From an uncultured Planctomycetota bacterium (GTDB taxonomy: Bacteria > Planctomycetota > Phycisphaerae > UBA1845 > Fen-1342): DNA of 38,800 bases. Below, one piece after another: positions 33,499-38,800 of this stretch. Where the stretch lies: NCBI GenBank assembly GCA_900696535.1, contig CAADGM010000096.1:1-38800 (forward strand). Direction: 5' to 3'. A model generated the notes under the pieces. The model was not told the origin of the DNA, searched no databases, and saw nothing but the letters and a program-made list of their open reading frames with translations. The first letter of the stretch is position 1; each line of letters starts with the position of its first letter. The position numbers were made by a program, and so were the translations under genes.

Positions 33499-35223
33499 CT
33501 AGTTCGGCGCGCGACCCGGCGCGTACGGCTTGAGCGTGAATCGTAACCCACCCAGCTCCACTGTCTGACCATTTCGCACAGTCAAGGGAGCCGCGAGCAG
33601 GTGCCCCTCGCCGCCCATCTGGCGGGCGTGCAGCACCCCGCGAGCTTCAAAGAGCACGACCGGCCCGAGCGGCTCGCGCAGACGGACGTGCGCATGCGGC
33701 CCGGCGCCGATCACGCACGTGTCCGCGAGCAGGACAACGTCGCTCACGTCGTCGGCCAGCCGGCTCCGGTGCGAGAGGCGCAGCACGGCGCTGCGGCTCT
33801 TGCCACTGGGCCGCTGGAACGTCAGCCGCGGCCCGTCCGCCAGCTCCACGCGGTCGCCGTCGCGCAGCAGTACGTGCGTCGCGGCCCGTCCGTTCACGCG
33901 GCACACGCCGTAGGCCACCAGAAAGTAATCCTCGTCACGGCGAATGATGTCGGCGTGGTGCGCGTCGCACTCGCCCGGCAGGGGCACGTCTGCCGCCGCC
34001 CGGCTCGCGCCGGCCCGGCCCAGGCGCACCTGCTCGCGAGCCAGCAGCAGGCTGCTTCCGCCGCCGTCGACCAGCAGCAGCAGCGGCTCCGTGACGCGCA
34101 GCGCCTGCGGATCGCTATCCGCCTCGACGCCCGCTCGCTTCGCGGCGACAAGTTCGGTGACGGTCGGCGTTGCCGACCACGCGGGTTCACCCGGCACGCT
34201 CGCCGTCCGCCGAACCACTCCGGGGTCGCCGGCGCGCCAGCCGAGCGGCGAGGCGAGCAGTTCGTCCTGCGCGGCTGCGAGGCGCCCGAGCGCGTCGAGT
34301 GCGGCCTCGATCCAGCTCGCCTCCCCCCCCGCCTTCAATCGGAGCAAGGTCGTTCGCAGGGCGGCGTGGTCACCGGCCGAGAGCTGCGCCACAGCGCGTC
34401 CGGCCAGGTCGATCAGCCGTTGCGAGTCGGCCAGCGTCGCGTCGATCGCGGCCAGCCGCTCGACGCCCGGGCGGGCCGCGAGCAGCGCCCCGATCTGGCC
34501 AGCCCGGTGCCAGGCGGCCACCTCTCTGCGGCAAGCATCCGCCAGGCGGGCCGCCAGGCGCAGCGAATCCTGGGTTTCTCCGTGCCGCTCGCAGGCGTCC
34601 TGCCAGAGCCGCACGGCGAGCAGCACGTCGCCCGCGCGCAGGGCCTCGTCGGCCCGCCCGAGAAGCTGGGCCGCCCGCCGCTCGCGCACCGCGAGTTCCT
34701 CGGCGAGCCTGGCGCGCTGCTGCGGATCGTCGACCTGGTCGACGCGGGCGCGCACCGAGTCGAGCCGCCCGGCCCGCAGCACGTCCGCAACGCGAGCCGC
34801 CTCCGCCTGCCGCTCGCCCGCCTCACGCTGCCTGGCGGCGTCCTCGGCGGCGCGCGCTTCAAGTTCGGACTCGACCTGTCGTCGAAGGGCGCTCAACTCC
34901 TCGGTCGCCCGTCCCAGTGCCGCGACCCACTCGATATCGCCGAGGGCTTCACGGTAGCGACCCCCCTGGCGCTGCACGCGCGCCCGCGCCAACAGCGCGC
35001 TGGCCAGCTCGTCCAGCAGGCGCTGGGCCCGCACGTCGCCCACCAGCGGCGCGAGCAACTCCTTCAGGCCCGCTGGCGGCGCCAAATGCGCACCGCCTCC
35101 TTCCATTCGCGCCGCCCGCGGATCGAGCAACGCGAGGATCGCCGCGAGCGCGTCATCAACACGCCCGTGGAACAGGGCCTTCTCGGCGCTGCGGAGTCGC
35201 ACGTTGTGCCAGCGGGCAAACAT
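33499..35223 (-). CDS. Protein with helical N-terminus and two FHA-like domains
   Basis: The 574-residue product has a long Ala/Arg/Glu-rich helical region (about 1-350), including a probable coiled coil (around 115-180). Two FHA-like domains in tandem follow, at about 400-475 and 495-570. The first has VRLGRAG, DAHHADIIRRDEDYFLV, a VNGR turn and LLRDGDRVEL, close to the FHA pattern for phosphothreonine binding. The second (CVIGAGPHAHVRL, LTVRNGQTVELGGLRF) is shorter and less complete and may not bind phosphate. No transmembrane helix is seen. ATG 35223 is chosen; the upstream AAGG is weak. The downstream kinase suggests the protein recognises phosphorylated targets of that kinase. The order FHA then kinase on the minus strand implies one operon. 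Confidence 0.85.
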   Translation of the reverse strand: MFARWHNVRLRSAEKALFHGRVDDALAAILALLDPRAARMEGGGAHLAPPAGLKELLAPLVGDVRAQRLLDELASALLARARVQRQGGRYREALGDIEWVAALGRATEELSALRRQVESELEARAAEDAARQREAGERQAEAARVADVLRAGRLDSVRARVDQVDDPQQRARLAEELAVRERRAAQLLGRADEALRAGDVLLAVRLWQDACERHGETQDSLRLAARLADACRREVAAWHRAGQIGALLAARPGVERLAAIDATLADSQRLIDLAGRAVAQLSAGDHAALRTTLLRLKAGGEASWIEAALDALGRLAAAQDELLASPLGWRAGDPGVVRRTASVPGEPAWSATPTVTELVAAKRAGVEADSDPQALRVTEPLLLLVDGGGSSLLLAREQVRLGRAGASRAAADVPLPGECDAHHADIIRRDEDYFLVAYGVCRVNGRAATHVLLRDGDRVELADGPRLTFQRPSGKSRSAVLRLSHRSRLADDVSDVVLLADTCVIGAGPHAHVRLREPLGPVVLFEARGVLHARQMGGEGHLLAAPLTVRNGQTVELGGLRFTLKPYAPGRAPN

Positions 35224-35528
35224 GGCTGTCTGGACCTTCAGGCCGCGCCAGGCGACCGGACCACGGGACGATTGTAACCGCTTGCGCCGTCAACGGATGC
35301 AGAAATCGACCGGCGGAAGCGGATGGCGCTTCGCGGTGTGCGCTCGGCGCCGAAGCACCAGGGAATTCGGGTTTCCCCCGGCGATATTCGCCCCCCCGGG
35401 CCGGCGCGCGACTCCGGCCGGCCGAAGACGCCTCGGCACGCCGCATTGACAGTTGCCCGCGCAAGTGTTGCGCGCTTTGGGCCAGAAATTGATGTCGAAA
35501 TCCCGTCCGGCTGCAGTACATGCCCACT
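35224..35528. other. Spacer with no recognised gene upstream of the FHA gene
   Basis: No supported gene. A TTGACA hexamer occurs at 35446-35451 on the plus strand, but no good -10 is found at the right distance, so it is not called as a promoter. A promoter for the FHA-kinase pair is expected here on the minus strand. Confidence 0.5.
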
Positions 35529-35694
35529 TAGCCGATAAGGCTAGCGAGGACCCTGATGGTGGTCCTCCGGAGTAATCGATGCCAACTCGGAAACCCATGT
35601 CAACGGAAGGGAGTCGGAGCAGAAAGACCAGGTGCTGACGTGTTGCTCCATTTCCCCTACTGGGTCAACCTCTGGTGGGATGCCTGGCGCATCC
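35529..35694 (+). other. Hairpin-rich segment, possible structured RNA
   Basis: Four hairpins follow one another: TAGCC-GATAA-GGCTA (35529-35543); GAGGACC/GGTCCTC (35546-35552, 35561-35567); GGAGCA/TGCTCC (35616-35621, 35644-35649); GGATGC-CTGGC-GCATCC (35678-35694). The G+C content looks lower than in the flanks. I matched it against RNase P, tmRNA, SRP RNA, hammerhead and group II intron cores and found no fit. It overlaps a possible small ORF, so RNA and protein readings compete. Confidence 0.3.
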
Positions 35695-35738
35695 TTCGGG
35701 AGTGTTACCAGTACATTCACCTGGGCGTTGAAGGGTAG
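35556..35738 (+). CDS. Possible small protein, 60 residues
   Basis: ATG 35556 has GAGGA (35546-35550) five bases upstream, a good ribosome-binding site, but this site lies in the 5' arm of a seven-base stem whose loop holds the ATG, so initiation could be blocked or regulated. The product has three Cys and a C-terminal half rich in aromatic and hydrophobic residues (VLLHFPYWVNLWWDAWRIL), with no family I recognise. A GTG at 35640 could start a shorter product covering only that half. The TAG stop is followed six bases later by the ATG of another small ORF. It could equally be a chance ORF in an RNA-like segment. Confidence 0.3.
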   Translation: MVVLRSNRCQLGNPCQRKGVGAERPGADVLLHFPYWVNLWWDAWRILRECYQYIHLGVEG

Positions 35739-35744
35739 ACGGCC

Positions 35745-35888
35745 ATGACTGGCACACTGCACCGCGGCCAATTCTCACCCGCCGAGTTGGCGCTCGGCCG
35801 GTGCGTGGCCGGTGTGCTGTGGACGCTGAGCGCCGCCGCGACAACCCTCATCGTCCTCTGGTCACTCGTGCCGCAAACGGCAGGTTGA
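35745..35888 (+). CDS. Possible small membrane protein, 47 residues
   Basis: This short ORF starts at ATG 35745 with GAAGGG nine bases upstream and ends at TGA 35886-35888. The sequence starts MTGTLHRGQFSPAELALGR and continues with a hydrophobic helix of about 22 residues (CVAGVLWTLSAAATTLIVLW), then SLVPQTAG. One membrane-spanning segment with a short polar N-terminus is a common design for small membrane proteins, but I recognise no family. It follows the 60-residue ORF by six bases, as in an operon. A hairpin 30 bases after its stop (35919-35940) could end the transcript. Codon conservation in relatives would decide whether it is real. Confidence 0.35.
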   Translation: MTGTLHRGQFSPAELALGRCVAGVLWTLSAAATTLIVLWSLVPQTAG

Positions 35889-35918
35889 CCAGCCGATCGG
35901 CGCACCGCCGACCGGAAC

Positions 35919-35940
35919 GCGGGCCGGCATCGAGGCCCGC
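35919..35940 (+). terminator. Hairpin downstream of the small ORFs
   Basis: GCGGGCC/GGCCCGC (35919-35925, 35934-35940) forms a perfect seven-base stem with an eight-base loop. No T-tract follows, so termination is only possible, not shown. From here to 36276, next to the isocitrate dehydrogenase stop, I see no gene or other clear feature. Confidence 0.35.
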
Positions 35941-36276
35941 GAGACGGCGTGTCACACGCCTTCGCCCGCGGCCACGTCCAATTCAGGCCGCGCGGCGCGC
36001 CCTGCGGACGGCCGGCCACGGACTCGCGGCCGGCGCTGGACGACCGCAGCGATCGATTCGCCGAGGCATCATTCATCTGGCAGGTACACCCGCGGCCAGC
36101 GACCCACGCCGCGGAAATCCGTACACCGCGCGCCCGACGGGCGGCCCGAGCCGCGCCGAGCCTTCGCTCCTCGTCCCCCCAAGCCCAGGCTCGCGCGAGA
36201 CGTGACCGGACCGGGTCGCCCGCGGGCGCGCCCTCTCCTACCAAGTCACGCGGGCAGGTCGCCTGCGCATCCGCCG

Positions 36277-37686
36277 CTACATGTGCACGACCACCGCCTC
36301 GGCGAATTCGCTGCACTTGACCTTGTGCGCGTTGACGCCCTCGGCAACCAGCAGGCGGTGGAAGTCGTAGGTGACCATCCGCGCCGAGATCGCCCCGTCC
36401 ATACCGCGGATGATCGCGTCGGCCGCCTCCGCCCAGCCCAGGTAGCGCAACATCATCTCCCCCGAGAGAATGAGGGAGCCCGGATTGACCTGGTCGAGAT
36501 TCGCGTACTTCGGGGCCGTGCCGTGGGTCGCCTCGAAGATGGCGTGTCCGGTGTCGTAGTTGATGTTGGCCCCGGGGGCGATGCCGATGCCGCCCACCTG
36601 CGCCGCCAGCGCGTCGCTGAGGTAGTCGCCGTTGAGGTTCGGCGTGGCGATGACGTCGAAATCACGCGGGCGGGTGAGCACCTGCTGGAGCGAGATGTCG
36701 GCGATCGCGTCGCGAATCAGGAGCTTCTGCTTCCACTTGCCGCCGCCGTGCGTGTCCCACAGGCCCAGGGCCGTCTCGACCTCGGCTACCACCTGGCGCC
36801 GCTGTTCGGGCGTCATCATCTCGAAGCCGGGCTCGATCCGCCGGGCGTTCTCCTCGCTGGTGAGTTGTGGGTGACTCTCCTTGTTGCCCAGGATCCAGCT
36901 CTCGCGCTCGGTGACGACGCGATCGCGGAACGCGCGCGTGGCGAACTGGTAGCCCCAGTCGCGGAACGCGCCGCTGGTGAACTTCATGATGTTGCCCTTG
37001 TGCACGAGCGTCACGCTGCGGCGCTGCTCGCGCAGGGCATACTCGATCGCCGCCCGCACCAGCCGCTCGGTCCCTTCCCGCGAGATCGGCTTGAGCCCGA
37101 TTCCGACCGTGTCCGGAAAGCGGATCTTCTTGTACATCGCCGGGAAGTGTTCCTTCAGCAGCGCCTTGAACTTCTCGCACTCCGGCGTGCCGTGCTGGAA
37201 CTCGATCCCCGCGTAGATGTCCTCGGTGTTCTCGCGGAAGATCACCATGTCGACGTCTTCCGGCTTCTTTACCGGAGACGGGACGCCTCGGTACCAGCGC
37301 ACCGGCCGCAGGCACACGTACAGGTCCAGAAGCTGCCGCAACGCGACGTTCAGGGAGCGGATGCCGCCGCCGACCGGCGTGGTCAGGGGGCCCTTGATGC
37401 CCACCAGGTGCGTCTTGAAGGCTTCGACCGTCTCGTCGGGCAGCCAGTTGCCGGTGCGGTTGAACGCCGACTCGCCCGCGTAGACCTCGTGCCACGTGAT
37501 GCGGCGCTCGGAGCCGTAAGCTTTCTCGATGGCCGCGTCGAATACGCGCTGCGCCGCGCGCCAGATGTCCGGGCCGGTGCCATCGCCGCGAATAAAGGGA
37601 ATCACGGGCTCGGCGGGCACGCGCAGGCCAGTACGGTCGCGCGTGATGGTGCCGGCGCCGGGCACCTGGATCGTCTCATAAGACAT
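36277..37686 (-). CDS. icd: NADP-type isocitrate dehydrogenase
   Basis: The 469-residue TCA-cycle enzyme converts isocitrate to 2-oxoglutarate. Recognised segments are [14 protein letters not shown], the substrate-binding [13 protein letters not shown] (with the Ser that is phosphorylated in E. coli), [32 protein letters not shown] and HGTAPKYA, whose Lys-Tyr pair favours NADP over NAD. It is longer than the E. coli enzyme (416 residues): an extra stretch of about 45 residues ([19 protein letters not shown] to [10 protein letters not shown]) lies before the NLNGDY region, as I recall for cyanobacterial-type enzymes. The ATG at 37686 is preferred because AGGAGG is six bases upstream on the minus strand; the eight-residue extension is excluded. 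It is divergent from rpoN. Confidence 0.96.
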   Translation of the reverse strand: MSYETIQVPGAGTITRDRTGLRVPAEPVIPFIRGDGTGPDIWRAAQRVFDAAIEKAYGSERRITWHEVYAGESAFNRTGNWLPDETVEAFKTHLVGIKGPLTTPVGGGIRSLNVALRQLLDLYVCLRPVRWYRGVPSPVKKPEDVDMVIFRENTEDIYAGIEFQHGTPECEKFKALLKEHFPAMYKKIRFPDTVGIGLKPISREGTERLVRAAIEYALREQRRSVTLVHKGNIMKFTSGAFRDWGYQFATRAFRDRVVTERESWILGNKESHPQLTSEENARRIEPGFEMMTPEQRRQVVAEVETALGLWDTHGGGKWKQKLLIRDAIADISLQQVLTRPRDFDVIATPNLNGDYLSDALAAQVGGIGIAPGANINYDTGHAIFEATHGTAPKYANLDQVNPGSLILSGEMMLRYLGWAEAADAIIRGMDGAISARMVTYDFHRLLVAEGVNAHKVKCSEFAEAVVVHM

Positions 37687-37874
37687 GCTCAGCCTCCTGT
37701 AGTCATTCACGCGCTACGGCGTCGCGGGCCATTGCAGAGCCCGGGGCCGAGGCTCGTCGGCGTGCGCGCGCCAGGCAGGCAGGCGCCAAACTGCCGATAA
37801 GCGCCAGCGTGGTAAGCTCTTCATACGCTAACACAAACGCGGCCGACACGCCGCACGCGAGGCGCGAGTTTATT

Positions 37875-37903
37875 TTGACCTTCGCCAGTGCGCCTCGTAT
37901 GCT
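37875..37903 (+). promoter_or_regulatory. Candidate sigma-70 promoter for rpoN
   Basis: TTGACC (37875-37880) and TATGCT (37898-37903) are 17 bases apart, a strong match to the consensus. Transcription would start near 37910, leaving a leader of ~120 bases before rpoN. The 344-base spacer 37687-38030 otherwise holds no gene. Confidence 0.65.
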
Positions 37904-38030
37904 AGCGTGTGAGGGAGGCCGAGTGCTCCGCGCGACGCCGTGCCTGGGCCGCCTCACGCTTCCCCCCTGGCACCGCGGCCAGCCCGCGGTAGCCGGCCGA
38001 TCGGGCCCCTGCGCCGCGCGACCGTGACCT

Positions 38031-38800
38031 ATGTCGCAGATCCTCTCGCAGATTCCGCGCCAGTTGCTTCGCCAGGAGCAGCGCCTCACGCCGCAGCTCA
38101 TCCAGGCGATGGACATCCTGCAACTGAACGCGCTGGCGCTGGAGTCGCGGATCGCGCAGGAAGTCGACGGGAATCCCGCCCTGGAAGTGCTCCCGGGAGA
38201 CGAGGACGTTCCAGAAGTGAGCGAGTCCGCCGCCGAGGAGTCCTCGGGCGGCGACGATGAGCGGGCCCTGGTGGTCGGGGACGGCAGCGGGGCCGAGTTT
38301 GAGCGGCTCGACTCGCTGGTCCGCGAGTACGACTGGATCGACGACGAGTATCGGGGCAGCTACTCCCGCTCGCGAGCGGACGAAGCCGCCGACAGCAAGC
38401 AGGAGGCGATGAACAACGCGGTCGCCCGACCGCCCAGCCTCCAGGAACACCTCGACGAGCAGTGGTCGCTCGTCGACGTCAGCCCGCGGATTCGCGACAT
38501 CGGCACGCGCATCATCGCGGAACTCGACGACAACGGCCGCCTCACCACCGCACTCCAGACGATCGCACAGGACCTCGATCCCCCGGCCAGCATGGACGAG
38601 CTGCTCTTCGCCCTGCGCGAGGTGCAGTTGCTCGACCCGCCCGGCGTGGCCGCGCGCAATCTCCAGGAGTGCCTCCTGCTCCAACTCGACGCGCTTCCGG
38701 GCGAGAACGAGCTCGAGCGGCGCATCCTCCAGGAGCACTTCGACGACCTCCAGCGCAACCGGATCCCGCAGATTGCCAAGGCGCTCGGCGTGGAAGTCGA
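38031..38800 (+). CDS. rpoN: RNA polymerase sigma-54 factor (3' truncated by the window)
   Basis: The first ~256 residues are present and open to the right edge; the DNA-binding HTH and RpoN box lie outside. Region I is clear: MSQILSQIPRQLLRQEQRL, then LTPQLIQAMDILQLNALALE and the conserved ending NPALEV, typical of the activator-interacting domain. An acidic linker (about 55-125) follows, then the start of the core-binding domain (SLQEHLDEQWSLVDV, AELDDNGRLTT, LQLLDPPGVAARNLQECLL-type repeats). Sigma-54 directs RNA polymerase to -24/-12 promoters and needs an ATPase activator; none is encoded here. ATG 38031 has no strong ribosome-binding site. A good sigma-70 promoter lies about 150 bases upstream. 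Confidence 0.95.
   Translation, partial: MSQILSQIPRQLLRQEQRLTPQLIQAMDILQLNALALESRIAQEVDGNPALEVLPGDEDVPEVSESAAEESSGGDDERALVVGDGSGAEFERLDSLVREYDWIDDEYRGSYSRSRADEAADSKQEAMNNAVARPPSLQEHLDEQWSLVDVSPRIRDIGTRIIAELDDNGRLTTALQTIAQDLDPPASMDELLFALREVQLLDPPGVAARNLQECLLLQLDALPGENELERRILQEHFDDLQRNRIPQIAKALGVEV

Noticed and set aside
35529..35570. A hammerhead ribozyme core suggested by CTGATGG
   Set aside because: The core requires CUGANGA and a later GAAA segment; neither is present in the right arrangement.
35510..35740. A group II intron, SRP RNA, tmRNA or RNase P
   Set aside because: None of the conserved cores of these RNAs could be found; domain V, the SRP GGAA tetraloop context, tmRNA tag and P4 motifs are missing.
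35717..36316. A 199-codon minus-strand open frame in the gene-poor spacer
   Set aside because: It is Arg/Ala/Ser-rich without a ribosome-binding site or family motif, and looks like random high-G+C coding potential.
1..38800. CRISPR arrays, tRNA or rRNA genes, transposases, phage genes
   Set aside because: I saw no regularly spaced repeats, no tRNA-like fold, no ribosomal RNA sequence and no mobile-element protein on either strand.

Overview
The window is high-G+C bacterial chromosome, densely coded on both strands, with no rRNA or tRNA genes, phage genes, transposase or CRISPR array that I could see. The gene mix points to a member of the Planctomycetota, probably near the Phycisphaerae. 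It includes secreted proteins with Asp/Asn/Gly-rich calcium-loop and FG-GAP-like repeats, a membrane Ser/Thr kinase beside an FHA protein, a free-standing LigD-type phosphoesterase and sigma-54. The assignment is inferred from gene style, not from a marker-gene comparison.

Layout. (1) 1-6152, plus strand: the end of a LigD-type 3'-phosphoesterase-like protein, an M32 carboxypeptidase, an aromatic amino acid hydroxylase, a secreted alpha/beta hydrolase and an RlmI-like rRNA methyltransferase. (2) 6160-10451: a convergent acyl-CoA dehydrogenase, then a lipoprotein Ntn-hydrolase (C45-like) overlapping a YjbQ-family gene, then an M24 peptidase. (3) 10464-15188, minus strand: nusA, a glycosyltransferase, a DegT-type aminotransferase and an O-methyltransferase. 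(4) 15605-19480: two tandem paralogous lipoproteins made of Cys-bracketed Asp/Asn/Gly loops, collagen-like Gly-X-Y tracts and a six-bladed Kelch propeller. (5) 19609-19785: copy A of a structured dispersed repeat. (6) 19944-25128: a PTPS-family enzyme with a degenerate duplicated half, an SDR, a membrane-anchored FG-GAP-type propeller, a G-quadruplex-prone convergent intergenic spacer and a radical SAM protein. (7) 25441-30179, minus strand: a ribbon-helix-helix protein, an SPFH protein with an AT-rich palindromic promoter, an HD/OB exoribonuclease (YhaM-like) overlapping an unknown gene, a lipoprotein, repeat copy B and infA. (8) 30442-35223, minus strand: a polytopic Ser/Thr kinase and a double-FHA protein. 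(9) 35224-36276: a gene-poor stretch with two possible small ORFs and several hairpins. (10) 36277-38800: NADP-type isocitrate dehydrogenase diverging from rpoN, which runs off the window.

Working relations. The FHA protein and kinase are adjacent on one strand and probably form a phospho-signalling pair. YhaM and the gene before it are translationally coupled. The RHH and SPFH genes, with a palindrome placed between a candidate -35 and -10, look like an autoregulated membrane module. The least familiar items are the Kelch/collagen/calcium-loop lipoprotein pair, the SPFH-RHH unit with its operator, the two-copy hairpin repeat, the half-dead tandem PTPS and the small-ORF or RNA-like segment near 35.5-35.9 kb.
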